Assembly (NCBI GenBank): GCA_963082975.1
Contig: OY720346.1
Location: 47,469,296-47,533,295, forward strand
DNA from: Labia minor
Taxonomy: Eukaryota > Arthropoda > Insecta > Dermaptera > Spongiphoridae
Reading direction: 5' to 3'
Length of the DNA: 64,000 nt
Shown: piece after piece, positions 25,264 through 36,187 of the stretch
Layout of the letters: every line of letters starts with the position of its first letter
How positions within the stretch are numbered: the first letter of the stretch is position 1
Made by a program: the position numbers and the translations under genes
Notes under the pieces: generated by a model
The model's database searches: none
What the model was told of the DNA's origin: nothing
Seen by the model: only the letters and a program-made list of their open reading frames with translations

Positions 25264-25744
25264 CGAGAGCAGGTCAATGACTTTTCGAATGAAAAATAGA
25301 TTTTTTGATAAAAAATTATTTTATTTTCAAACGTAGTCTCCTTTAGAGCTCTATAATACTTTGTCCAACGTTTCTCTAATTTTTTATCCCTTCCAAAAAA
25401 ATAAGATTTGTCGAGGCCTTCTTTGGTGCTGATTCACCCCGAGGAACTCATTGTTTTGGCTGCTGATTGGTCTCTGGTGTGTTGTGGTAAATCCACGGTT
25501 ACGGAACGGCGCAAAAACTCGTCCATATTGCCATAATTGCTTAATGAGCACACGAAATTCAGTTTTTTCCATTTTATTCTCCAATCACGAGGTAGTCTGC
25601 TATTAATGAATGTCAAACAAAAACTAAATGACCCAGTTGGTTCAAATTTCGACAGGAGTCAGCTGATAATTGCCTGCTGACAGGGACAGTGTTCCCATTT
25701 AAGAGATAGGAATTGCAAAAAGTCACGGACTTATTGACCTGCTC
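25264..25744 (-). mobile_element. Internally deleted mariner, about 481 bp
   Basis: Ends GAGCAGGTCAATGAC (25266) and complement of GAGCAGGTCAATAAGTC (25728-25744), beside TA. On the minus strand MEKTEFRVLIKQ (from 25584) is the usual N-terminus of one mariner subfamily. It is followed directly by a decayed catalytic region: FLRRSVTVD, then pieces matching NTPETNQQPKQ and GESAPKKA in shifted frames. The left end has two extra bases, so the exact border is uncertain. Confidence 0.75.
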
Positions 25745-25746
25745 TA

Positions 25747-26308
25747 CAGGGTGCGCAGTCAAAATCCGGACAAAATTTGATTTGAATTTTCCGCTGTTCT
25801 ATACCACCTACGGATGTCGCAATTGGCTCTTAAATATCGTGTACGCATCTACTAAGCAGGCATAACCTCAAAACAGTCGCAATGTTGAGACAAAGCCAGG
25901 AGTACAACCGAAGAGCAGTGATCATTGAAAGTGTTCGCACTGGTCGCTCAGTGAAAGAGATTATCCGGTTCTTTGGATACCCGAGATCCACAGTTTACGA
26001 TGTTGTGGCAAAGTACAAGGAGTCTGAGAAGTCGGAGGAAGGTTCCGGAGTGACTTGATGCAAAATTGGTTATCGGACAATGTCGACATGTTTTGGTCCA
26101 AGGAATTCTGGCCTCCTAACAGCCCAGATTTAAATCCATTAAATGTATGGAGCGTTATTGAAAGGGTGACAAACAACTCCAGAGATCGGAATATAGCGTC
26201 TCTCCGAGGGTCTGGTAAAGAATATTTGTATAATTTTTCATTTTTTAAATAAATAATATAGTGTAAACAAAAATGTTTAATTTGTCCGGATATTGGCCGC
26301 GCACCCTG
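25747..26308 (+). mobile_element. Internally deleted mariner-family element, 562 bp
   Basis: Ends CAGGGTGCGCAGTCAAAATC and complement of CAGGGTGCGCGGCCAATATC, with TA at 25745-25746 and 26309-26310. The left TA directly abuts the previous mariner, so two elements share one TA. The 5' half encodes an HTH (MLRQSQEYNRRAVIIESVRT from 25882, then SVKEIIRFFGYPRSTVYDVV). After a deletion near 26050 the C-terminal catalytic region follows (FWPPNSPDLNPLNVW at 26112-26156). The middle is gone. Confidence 0.88.
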
Positions 26309-26874
26309 TATATTAGGACTAGAAAATTGACCCATTTAGGTTATAGGTAATGGAAGGAAATGTTTAAGTTAAACATTTAAACCATTTTATATAATTATCG
26401 TTTAATTGAAAATTAAATTATAATATAAAATTGAACTGAATTTTAAATTAATACATAATAATAATAATAATAATAGTAATAAATAAAATATTTTTTAATT
26501 TCCTTATTTTGAAATTGGTATCTTCATACTATGTTAATTACGTCATAAATATGTAATATGTATAAGACGAATATCACCATTTGTGATTTTAATAACTACT
26601 TGTTTATTAGCTTATACCCTAATTATTATTAATTAATAAACAAAAAAACAATCATTATCTATTTATCTATCTTATTTGTTTAATTTAAAAAAAAATATGA
26701 TCAATGGACTATGAAATCTTATTTTCTAATTATTGATAACTTATTTAAGTAATATCTCTACAAATTTTATAGATATTTTTTATTTTTACTATAAATGAAA
26801 TAGTTAAAATAAAATTATAGTTTTTGTTATATATATTTAAAATCTATTTAATGAAAATGACTGTGGAAAAAGTT

Positions 26875-27150
26875 TAAATGGAAGAGGTGAAGCAAGCGAT
26901 TGTCTATTGGTGTTTCTTGTCAATGCCTGTGGAGGGGGGAGAGCGTGTAAAGGCGTTACGATCTCGATACCAGAACAGAAACGAGAAAGGGCCATTGTTC
27001 TCCCAAGACCAATTTAATTAACAGGATTGCCAATCGAATAAGGGACGCTTTTCCTCTTTGAAGCCATACTATTCAAGATGAAACTCAAGGGTCAGGTCAG
27101 TTTGCTTCACGAAATGGGCGGGTTATGAAGAAAGGTAGAACTCATTCTAA
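26875..27150. other. Unexplained less AT-rich island
   Basis: About 275 bases of balanced composition in an AT-rich setting. No known repeat is recognised. ATGAAACTCAAGGGTCAG|GTCAGT at 27078 could be a short exon end on the plus strand, and short open stretches exist on the minus strand, but neither is convincing. It may be a regulatory region or a 5' exon. Confidence 0.3.
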
Positions 27151-28110
27151 TCAGCAACCTAATTAAACATTTAATTATTCTTCATACTTTTCATTTGATA
27201 AATAGTTAATTGATTATGCATCGAAATTAAAAAGTAATTGAATTATTAATTTATAAAACATTTTGCTTTATAAAAACTTTAATTTTCTAATCTTTTTATA
27301 ATATATATATATAGATAATAATTATAATTTAATAAACGAAAATGGAGCTACTTGACAAATTAATCATCCTCCCTTGAAGGGGACAAAATCTTATCATTCT
27401 AGTAATATAATATCCGAATATGGATAAGAATACCTTTGAAGAGAAAAGTTGATGGATAGGATAAGTTTTTACTTTCTTGAAATATGGCTAACTTAAAAAT
27501 TTCTCTCTCTAATTGAGTTTAATCCTTCCCCCCTTTCTTTCTCCCTTCTCTCTCTATTGACTTTGAGATTAGATTATAAATTCAAAAGAACCATAAGATA
27601 TATATATATATATATATATATAATTCGTCTCCCTTTCTTTTAATTTGGGTAAGTGTTCGTGTCGGAAATGTCTCGTGGGTTGATTTGACAAAAAAAAGGA
27701 AGGAAGATGCCTTTAGACCTTATCGTCGCTTTAATTTAAGTTATGAGATTTCTTTTATATAAGTTGGCTTCTTATTTCCCAGAAGACAACCCAAACGACA
27801 TGACTAACCTGCTACACTCATCTTTCTCTCTCTCCCTCCCTCTATCCTTTTTGATGAATTCATTTATATATAATGCTAAGAATCCTCCTCTCAAAAATAG
27901 TTACTCATATTTTAATTTTTTTATAGAATTTTTAAGATACTAATAAATTAAATATTAATTAATTAATAATTTCAATCAGTTTTTGAAAATATTTTAACAT
28001 CATCCTTATAATTTTTTTTAATATTGTTGCATTTTAGGACAAATTTAAATAAATTATATTATATCATCGACTTTTATGTAAAATATTATTGATAAAAATT
28101 CTATATATAT
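27151..28110. other. AT- and pyrimidine-rich spacer
   Basis: Contains (TC)n-rich tracts (27503-27555, 27822-27850) and a TA run (27600-27622). No gene is supported; the 66-codon ORF at 27743 is low-complexity. Confidence 0.35.
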
Positions 28111-28114
28111 TACA

Positions 28115-28365
28115 GTTAAGTAGTACAAGTTGGGCAAGGCTAGAATGGAAGAGGAAAGAATGACGAAAAATATATTGGTGGGGATACCAATTGGGACACG
28201 TCCGCTTGGAAGACCAAGGACGCGGTGTATGTACAATGTAGGAAGGGACATGAGAGAGATGGGGAGGGTAGAGGTTGAATGGTTGTGGTTCATGATAAAG
28301 ACACTTGGAGAAATGTGGTTACTGCGTCCAAGAACTTTCAAGTTCCATTGAGTCACAGAGATGAA
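28115..28365 (+). mobile_element. Family C: 3' end of an RTE-like retrotransposon
   Basis: Reads as the C-terminal tail of a non-LTR retrotransposon ORF: ILVGIPIGTRPLGRPRTR, then NVGRDMREMGRVE, then (one frame on) DTWRNVVTASKNFQVPLSHR. Tails of the form RP.GRPRTRW.D.V...A.DR..WR are common at the end of RTE-like polyproteins. Truncated at the 5' side, as is usual for LINEs. No GATA tail is obvious here; the next copy has one. Confidence 0.7.
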
Positions 28366-28439
28366 GAAGCATCTATTAGGACTAGTAATTTATGTGATGA
28401 TGTTTCGATTGTTCATTACAACACCGTGTTTCAAAGTTA

Positions 28440-28655
28440 TGAATACAGGTGCTTTTTACAAACTTCTTCAAGAGAAAAGCTAAAGATACTGCTGATTGTG
28501 AACCTACAGCATCTAGAAAAGTTAAAGTTATAATGAATTGGATCGTTGTGGCTGAGGATAAGGACACTTGAAGAAATGTGGTTGCTGCAGCCAAGAACTT
28601 TCGAGTTCCGTAGAGCCACAGAGATAAATAGATAATATAGATAGATATAGAACTT
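28440..28655 (+). mobile_element. Family C copy with GATA-rich tail
   Basis: The end DTWRNVVAAAKNFRVP is recognisable with one stop (28568), followed by a CCGTAGAGCCACAGAGATAA block and a GATA-rich tail (28626-28655). Upstream sequence to 28440 is probably part of the same decayed copy. Confidence 0.6.
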
Positions 28656-28692
28656 TGTTAATTTTTAATAACAATATAATAGTATTGATATA

Positions 28693-29254
28693 CTACTAGG
28701 GTCAAAAAGTTCGCGGAATGGTCGCTTATAGTCAAGTATTTCTTAGCTGAAAAGAAAATTTTTGTTTGTGAGGTTGGCATAACTGGTAGTGAATGTGCTT
28801 TTGAGGTTAGCAGGCAGTTGTAGTTGGTTCCGTGCGTTCGGTGTTTAATATTGTAGATCGTAGTTTCTTTCTTTCGTCGGATTGTGCAATGTCGTCATTA
28901 GAGCAGCGTGGCAATATTAAATTCTGTGTGTTGCTGGAGAAATCACCCTCGGAGACTCTTGAGATGCTAAAAAAAGCATACGGAAATTCTGCGATGAAGA
29001 AAACAGCAGTTTACGAGTGGCATAAGCGTTTTCGCGACGGTCGCACTCGTCAGAGGTGATTGAAAATGCAACGGAGCGGCTGAAGGAACTTTCAAAAAAC
29101 GGCTTTCAAGAGTGTTTCCAACAATTATATGAACGGTGGAATAAATGTGTAGATGCAGGAGGAGAGTATTTTGAAGGGAAATAATGTAAGAATGTTATAC
29201 ATATTTTTAATAAATTTTTAATAACCAATTCCGCGAACTTTTTGACCCTAGTAG
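28693..29254 (+). mobile_element. Internally deleted mariner, 562 bp
   Basis: Inverted ends CTACTAGGGTCAAAAAGTTC plus GCGGAAT at both sides, flanked by TA (28691-28692, 29255-29256). The ATG at 28889 opens an N-terminal transposase part (MSSLEQRGNIKFCVLLEKSP, then AVYEWHKRFRDGRT). At about 29057 it is joined to the C-terminal part (ERLKELSKNGFQECFQQLYE, then RWNKCVDAGGEYFEGK). The junction changes frame and puts a stop at 29057-29059. The catalytic core is missing. Confidence 0.9.
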
Positions 29255-29699
29255 TATATATATAAAAAAATAAAATTTTAGTATTTGATATTGATATAAC
29301 AATTATCATGAATCCACCTACCGGGTCTCTGCTATTTAAAAATGAAAAACTTGGGGTTATTTGTTAATTATAGTATCGCCCCTTTTTTAAGTTAAATGCG
29401 CCTCTAATTATCGGTCGGTGAAGAGGGTAGTGGAAGGTTTAATGTAAATAAAAATAGTAATAAATTTCCAGAAGAGAGAGTCTCAGTGAGAGTGAGAAAT
29501 GAGAAAGTTCCCTCAAAATCAGGAAATAATAATAATAAATTCTGAAACAAGTCCCTGAAAAAAATAGACTAGGTCAGATATTGTGCTAATCCAAAATAAA
29601 AGAAATTTGAAGCAATGTGTGGTTTCACTAACAAATATTTTCATAAAAATTAAATTTAAAATGAATGAAACACTTGCTATTCTGTTGAAGAATATCTGA

Positions 29700-29870
29700 A
29701 AGGTAACCATTCATTCTATAGTTATTTCAGCTCAGGGAGATGTCTCAAAAAATTTAACCAACATCATCAAGGAACTTGACATACTATCTAGCATACCTTG
29801 GCTATGTAGCCAGGGTAGGCTGGAAAGAAATACTTCTTCAAACATGGCACATAGTTCGCAACTTCCTAAG
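29700..29870 (+). pseudogene. LINE polyprotein C-terminal relic
   Basis: HSIVISAQGDVSKNLTNIIK (from about 29712) and, one frame on, EILLQTWHIVRNFLS (29831-29875) resemble the end region of some LINE ORF2 proteins (V.VIIGATG...KNL..........LL.TA.I.RK.L). The match is from memory of the pattern and is moderate only. Confidence 0.35.
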
Positions 29871-29875
29871 TTATA

Positions 29876-30600
29876 CATTATCCGATCGATGTTGTGCCAG
29901 AATGAATTTCCTTTTGGCTACGACCCTTATGAAAAGAAAGTACAACAGGGTAAGTGAAAATTTACCAACATTAATGCTGAACAAGTGTGGAAAATTATAA
30001 TAATAATAATAATATAGAATAATTAGCAAGTACCAAGTTGGTCCCAATATTTTTAGAATCAAAATCGATGAAATAGTGTCTGGATATGAAATATTTTAAT
30101 AGTTTAATTAAATCTATATTTCTTACAATTATTAGTATAGTTTTCGAAAATCCAATACAGTACTGTATACTACTTAAAATGATCATTTTAGATTAGACCA
30201 AACTAGATACAAAATTATAGATTTAAATAATACATAATATGTAATATTATAAATTGTATTTAAATAAAATATCACCAAAGTATGAAAATGGTTGAAAAGA
30301 TATTTGGAGCTATTTGAGATTATTTCTAAAAAGGAATAGAAAATCTTTTGTTTTGTGTGAGGATGAAAGGATCTAGAAAAGGCACACATTTCAATGTCTC
30401 CCTGGTGTCCTTCCTATGTGAAAAGGGCTCTACAAAGAAAGAGCGAAGCACAAAAGAGAATTGGACCACTGTTAATCGCAATTGCGTAAAAAAAAATTAC
30501 CTTTTAAAAAAAGACATCTTCAAGTACTACAAACAACGAGCCAAATCAAATTACGTCGAAACAAACACCAAAACAATGTTAATTCCTATATATATATATA
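29876..30600. other. AT-rich spacer
   Basis: No gene. The 97-codon ORF at 30348-30641 runs into the Helitron-like terminus and is low-complexity; it is not supported as a gene. Confidence 0.35.
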
Positions 30601-30602
30601 TA

Positions 30603-30700
30603 CTAGCTGCTCAGAGCGCCTTCGGCGCTCTTCACACCTAGACGGGGGCTCCGCCCCCTGTACCCCCGAGTTGTACATAGTATTTGGTGGTTGAAAGTAT
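30603..30700 (-). mobile_element. Helitron-type 3' terminus
   Basis: Read on the minus strand: hairpin GAGCGCCGAAGGCGCTC (30629-30613), then TGAGCAG, then CTAG (30606-30603), then T. A GC hairpin a few bases before a terminal CTAG, inserted between A/C and T, is the hallmark of Helitron 3' ends. A second hairpin GGGGGCTCCGCCCCC lies at 30643-30657. The 5' end of the element (a TC) was not found; it may end within 30.7-30.83 kb or be lost. Confidence 0.6.
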
Positions 30701-30836
30701 TAAAAGGTTTTCATCCATTTTGTTTCAATCAGTATATTACATAAAACATTCATTTCTTTTTGTGTTCTTATTTAAAAAATATATTTTAATTTAATCACTA
30801 TATTAATTATATATATTATTATTGTATATGTTATAT

Positions 30837-31620
30837 CTATCTACCTATGTGGCTCAAAGATACTCTAAAGTTCTTAGCCGCAACAACCACATTTCTCCAA
30901 GTGTCCCTATCCTGAGCCCTTATTCCATCTCTCTTACGTCCCTTCCTACGCGTCATTGGTTTTCCAAGCGGACGTTTTCCAATCGGTCTTCCCACCAATA
31001 TCTTTTTCCTCTCCCATTCTTGCCACGTGCCCTGCCTATCGCAGCTTTTCCCTTTTATAACCCTAACTATTTCTGAAGATGCAGAGAGGCCATGCAATTT
31101 CTTGTTATACAGTCTCCCTCATACCCGGTGACCTCATCTTTCTTTGGCCAATAAATGCAGGGAAGAATCCTATTCTCAAATACTCTGAATCTACTCTCAT
31201 CTCCAAGGGTCATAGACCATGTCTTCCACCCATATAATGCAACAGGCAAAATAATCTTTTTATATATTCCCTTTGATAATAATTTTGAAGAGATAAGCCT
31301 CTTTATTGCAGATAACTGGCGTTTCCCGATTGCAACCCCGATTTAAATTCTTCTCAAATATTATTATCCTTCGTGATTACATTCAATTTTTCTACATATT
31401 CAAATTCTACATTTTGTATCTTAAGATTTTGTATGTTAATACTCTTCCTCTTTGTTACTAAATATTTTTTCTTATCACTATTAATTTCAAACCTCCATTA
31501 AATTTTCCTCGCTATCTGTAATTGCAATTGCCGAATCTCCTATTATATTTAAGTCGTCTGAGTAACCTAATATTTTACAATTGATTTCCGCATCTTATTC
31601 TTTCTTTACTACCTTCAAGA
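30837..31620 (-). pseudogene. RTE-like retrotransposon RT, 3' part (family C)
   Basis: Longest family C copy. On the minus strand: an RT active-site-like YSDDLNIIGDSAIAIT (about 31570-31520; YADD is usual), then PVALYGWKTWSMTLGDESRF..FENRILPCIYWPKKDEVTG (31249-31120; the LLYG.ETW..T...E.RL..FE..ILR.I.GP.. segment), then VGRPIGKRPLGKPMTRRKG and DTWRNVVVAAKNFRVSLSH, ending in a TATCTATC/GATA tail at 30835. Several frameshifts and stops. This copy ties the shorter family C pieces to a reverse transcriptase. Confidence 0.8.
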
Positions 31621-31639
31621 GAAATTTGAAGATTGAAAA

Positions 31640-32510
31640 TTTGAAAAAGTTTATCCGGATCTATTGAGTTATGCGTATGTTTTACTAAAGTCTACAAATA
31701 ATTAGTGAACAGAAATATTGAATTCGCGGTTTAGTTCCTAATATCTGTCATAATGAAAATATCTTAATTAATGTTGGTCGATTTGGCCTGAACCCGCAAT
31801 GATATCTCCTAATATTTCCTCCGCCTATAGTTTATAAGTATTGTATATGTTATTATAGTGAAATAAAGTATAATATTTCTTGATCATTACATTTTGATAT
31901 TTTATTTTCATTGCTAGATTATTATTGAATATTTTTAATTATAATGAAACTTGGGAAAATGCAAAAATAGAGACTTGAGACAATTTATAAAAATTAACGG
32001 TATAAAACTATAGATAAATTACCAATATATACATTCATTAATAGTATTAATTTAAATTAATTGATTTATTTGTTTTTTTATTATTAAGTTCATTTATTAA
32101 TTTTTTTAGATCATAGTTATTTTCCTCCCTTAAAATAAACTTATCTAATTCTGTGGTGCTAGGGGATTTGAAAATTATTCGTCGCAATATGAAGATTTCG
32201 CTTACAGTTTCTGTCATGTCCGACCTCCATCCAACAGTTATTTTCTGTCAAGTTTTTTGCTTCTCTTAATCATGTGATCTATATATTTAATTTTTTTTGA
32301 TTCATTATAATAAAATTTAAACAAATAAAAATTTTTACTTTGTTAATTTAATTAAATTTCAATATAAACTGATTGTGAGTGATACGCTTATCCAATACTC
32401 TGAATAATTTGTGTACAAAAATATTGAATGTTCTTAGCGAGATTTGATATAATGTTGTACGATTTGTCCTAAATCTGAATTAGAAGAAAATTATAAATTG
32501 CCTCCTTTTC
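31640..32510. repeat. Two loosely similar AT-rich segments
   Basis: 31670-31810 and 32375-32500 share the order GTGATACGC/GTTATGCGT, GAACAGAAATATTGAAT / TACAAAAATATTGAAT, CGATTTG.CCT and TGCCTCC/TTCCTCC. They look like two diverged copies of one repeat. Between them nothing is recognised. Confidence 0.35.
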
Positions 32511-32514
32511 CAGC

Positions 32515-32765
32515 TCAATTCATTTACCCACCCATGTTGCATATGGCATCTAAATTTCTTAAAACTCCGTTTTTTAAAATTTAAAATAGAAGGAGAGAAA
32601 GAGTTTTAAATTATATTCGAATAGTCTATATATTCTATATATCAGTATTTTTTTCTGAATTTAATACCAAGTTGATTTTCAAAATTTTCCATTCTTAATG
32701 CATATGATCGATTACATGTGTTAAAATTTAAAAAAATTCAAATACTCTAATTTTTATATTTATAT
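32515..32765 (+). repeat. Family F dispersed repeat, copy 2
   Basis: Inverted relative to 1882-2160; the shared stretch is about 200 bases (AGTTGATTTTCAAAATTTTC at 32671). Confidence 0.65.
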
Positions 32766-32869
32766 ACAATTTAATATTATTTTTTATTAATATCATATCA
32801 AAAAAAAGAGAATTTATTAAAATTAAAAATAAAAAAAGAAGCCTATTAATAAAAAATTGAATGGTGATT

Positions 32870-32965
32870 TAAATATTTTATTAAATTAATTAAAATGAGA
32901 CCTTTTAGAATAAATTATTTAATTGAAATGATATTTAAATATAAGAATTTAAAAAAATATTATAT
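32870..32965 (+). repeat. Family E AT-rich fragment
   Basis: CTTTTAGAATAAATTATTTA followed by ATTGAAATGATATTT matches the left part of the family E units at 39280-39330. The rest of the unit is missing. Confidence 0.45.
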
Positions 32966-33169
32966 TCTTTGTTTGGCAATTGTTATTTAATTATGTGCAA
33001 CATGATTCGACTTGCACAGAGCATCGTTATTTTTTATTAATATCACATAATAAAAATGAATCTTTTAAACATAATAAATAAAAAAGACATTTTAATAAAT
33101 TTAAAAAATATACCCAATTTAAAAATGTCAAAAATTTAAAACAACTTTATATCATCATATTTTAATTTT

Positions 33170-33210
<41 letters not shown>

Positions 33211-33299
33211 ATTAATAATAGAGTAATTAAATTAAAATAAAAAACAAAGATAATATAATTCAGTCATTTTAATTCAGGTTAAATAATATTTTTTTTTAT

Positions 33300-33304
33300 T
33301 ACTC
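33300..33304. other. 5-bp target site duplication of the BEL element (left)
   Basis: TACTC directly before the left LTR equals TACTC at 39155-39159 directly after the right LTR. BEL/Pao elements usually make 4-6 bp duplications. Confidence 0.85.
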
Positions 33305-34071
33305 TGTTTAAGCAAAATCTAAATTTCACTTAATAATTTTCTATTAATATTATTCTACGTTTTTTGAATTATGAGACTAAGGTAACTGTTGAGGGTTCGG
33401 GTTGGTTCGGATAGGCTCGCTATGATTCGTATATGCTGAGAGGGATGGAAATTAGCTTGGCGTGGATGGGCTGGGAGACATATTGGATGCAGGCTTGAGG
33501 TTGACCGTCAAGACAACAGCTGAAAGACAACACGTTTCTCTACACAATATTGTATTAATATTCTTCATTCTTCAATATTCACATTTCAACATGTATATCA
33601 GGATTGTGTAATCGTAATGTATTACAATATAACATATTCCAAATCGAAAAGGTATTTATTTAATATATATATACGAATGATTCGCTCAACGCTGGCTCAA
33701 CTTACTGTGACGCCATTACGAACGATCATTCAATGCATTTATATCAGGCCTATTGGCTATTATCATATAACAGACCTCTTGATCATTACTACATACAATT
33801 AACATTTATAACAAACACACTCCTTTACGTATGCATATAGCTTTCATCAACGGAATAATCTTCAGGGAGTTTTTTCCTTAGTTATACTAAGGTTTTCTCC
33901 CTTCTTGGGGCTAATAAATTCTTCAATATACACCCCAAATTGAGTATAATTATTTAATAATACCTATTCATATTTAATCCTTCTCCAAACATTTATTTTA
34001 CAGTAAACAAAAAAAAGGGTTTAAAACTGAAGCACGAGAATTAGGCTTAAGGACTAGTTTTCGACGAAACA
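33305..34071 (+). repeat. BEL left LTR
   Basis: Starts TG and ends CA (TGTTTAAGCA...GACGAAACA), 767 bp. By eye no difference from the right LTR. The 61-codon ORF in it is duplicated in the other LTR and is not a gene. Promoter and poly(A) signals are expected here; AATAAA-like strings are not distinctive in this AT content. Confidence 0.92.
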
Positions 34072-34072
34072 A

Positions 34073-34090
34073 ATGGTGCCTCCTGTGAGG
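34073..34090 (+). other. Putative primer binding site
   Basis: Right after the LTR comes AATGGTGCCTCCTGTGAGG; a TGG start one or a few bases after the LTR is expected, because it pairs with the CCA end of a tRNA. The tRNA was not identified. Confidence 0.5.
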
Positions 34091-34852
34091 TTATGGACTG
34101 ATAATATCTACATACAACGAGATTAACAATTGAAAAACATTTCTAAATCAGTGCCTGATCTCCATCAACATCGTGAAACGCAATCAAATTAAGATAAGTT
34201 ACAAATTTAACTTATTAACAACGCTGTATCCTTTAATTCTATTATTTAATTATTATTATTAAAATCTAATTTTCAATCAATTATCAATTTTAAATTTTCA
34301 ATTCGAACAATTAATTCTTATAAAGATTAATAGCGATATATTCTTTAATTCCATTATTTAATTATTACCAAAATTATCAATTTTAAATTTTCAATTCGAT
34401 CAATCAATTCTTATAAAGATTAATGGCGCTATATTCTTTAATTCCATCATTTACTTATTATTATCAAAATTATAAATTTAAAATTTGTCAATTCCATCAA
34501 TTAATTCTTATAAAGATTAACGACATTAAACATATCAATACATTATTAATTGGTCTTTTTGTTATTATCATTAATTAATATTTCTGCTATTGATTGCTAA
34601 TTATTGTTTTTTAAATACTCTTTTCTAATAATGGTATTACTAGAGATATTCAAACATTTCAAAATTATACAAGAAATACTATAGTAACTATAGTTATTAA
34701 AACATTTCAGAATTAAACAAGAAATAGCAATTTTGCAATTTGCAAAGTTAACAAAACCTTCTTTATAGAACTCTCAAGGGTACAATATGTAAATATATGT
34801 ATTGTATCAATTTTATTCATATACATTATACTAATTTATCCATATAATTAGT

Positions 34853-35290
34853 ATCTACGAATCGAACGATATGTTCATTAAATCCATTCGGTTATAGTGT
34901 ATCTATATCCTCATGGCTATTCTACGAATCGAACGATATGTTCATTAAATCCATTTGGTTATAGTATATCTGTATCCTCATGGCTATTCTACGAATCGAA
35001 CGATATGTTCATTAAATCCATTTGGTTATGGTGTATCTATATCCTCATGGCTATCCTACGAATCGAACGATATGTTCATTAAATCCATTTGGTTATAGTA
35101 TATCTATATCCTCATGGCTATCCTACGAATCGAACGATATGTTCATTAAATCCATTTGGTTATGGTGTATCTGTATCCTCATGGCTATTCTACGAATCGA
35201 ACGATATGTTCATTAAATCCATTTGGTTATGGTGTATCTGTATCCTCATGGCTATTCTACGAATCGAACGATATGTTCATTAAATCCATT
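34853..35290 (+). repeat. 67-bp tandem array in the BEL leader, about 6.5 copies
   Basis: Units start at 34856, 34923, 34990, 35057, 35124, 35191 and 35258 (CTACGAATCGAACGATATGT and so on to CCTCATGGCTATT). Changes between units are few (TAGTATA/TGGTGTA, CTATT/CTATC). 67 is not a multiple of three, so the ORFs across it are shadows that repeat in shifted frames. Tandem arrays in leaders of LTR elements are known to vary between copies. Confidence 0.9.
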
Positions 35291-35835
35291 CCACATCTAT
35301 CTCCTCATGGTCTCCATACATATCATACTAATTAATTTTTATAATTAGTAAACTTTTCATGAGATACTTTTTACAATACATATCACTAATTTATTCATAT
35401 AATTAGTATCTTCCTTTTTCCGATATTTAATCATATACATTACACAAATTCATTCATTGTGAACCTACTTGACTATTCATTTATTACACCCAACTTCCTG
35501 GCTATCATACACCTTTTAAGTGTCTAACTTTCAACTCTCTCTCGATTGATCAACGCATGATGTTTATAAAATCCTCAAAACACTACCCATCATTTAACAA
35601 TATCTCATAATGATACGTCTAGATGATTAGTCACACACAATCTCACGCGCGATTTATCTTAAACATCCCAGATTCCAATTAATGGTGAGTGCCATTATAA
35701 TGATGCAGGATTCATCAGGTAATTTCATACCAGCTCAATCAGTGCACGATACCTGTGCGACTGCCAATTTCATTATTGAATCGTTAACACATAAATTTTA
35801 AATCCCTAAACAAACACGTTCTATAGTGGAATTTT

Positions 35836-36045
35836 GTGGATTGGACCGCGTATTGATGCCTGTTGTTGTGGGTTTGTTCGGGGGATGCGGGCGTGTGCGC
35901 GGCGCCTCGGTTGCCGCCCCCGCGGTCGCCTGGTGGCGATCAAGGGGGTGGCGGTCGGGGCGCTGTGTGTGTGCTTGTGTTCCTTGGATGGATTCGCGAT
36001 GGCGGGTGTCGGTGTGTGGTTTGGTTTGCGGGGTTCCATTGTAAA
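35836..36045. repeat. GC-rich patch inside the BEL interior
   Basis: About 210 bases rich in G and C on a very AT-rich background (for example GCGGCGCCTCGGTTGCCGCC at 35898). All six frames are open for long stretches only because stops are rare in such DNA. Its right border motif recurs at window position 8-45. It lies where gag would be expected, but no gag feature is seen on either strand. Confidence 0.6.
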
Positions 36046-36187
36046 TAAAAACAACCACTAAAGCGTTGATAATTAAACATGTTCTATTCCTATAGGAGTA
36101 ATTAATGGAATGCAAACTTTCTCAAAAAATCTAATACAAATAAAGGGCAAATCCATGAATAATAAATTCTAAAGATCACTATCCTTC

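Noticed and set aside
33617..33802. 61-codon ORF present twice (33617 and 38700)
   Set aside because: It lies in the two identical LTRs; duplication is explained by the element and there is no coding signal.
34897..35283. Three overlapping ORFs of 61-64 codons with repeated peptide
   Set aside because: They are frame-shifted readings of a 67-bp tandem repeat in the BEL leader; the unit length is not a multiple of three.
34853..35290. CRISPR-like regular repeats
   Set aside because: There are no unique spacers; the 67-bp units follow each other directly, and the genome is eukaryotic.
35798..36115. Several overlapping 60-105 codon ORFs on both strands
   Set aside because: They arise because the GC-rich patch has few stop codons; no domain or codon pattern supports any of them.
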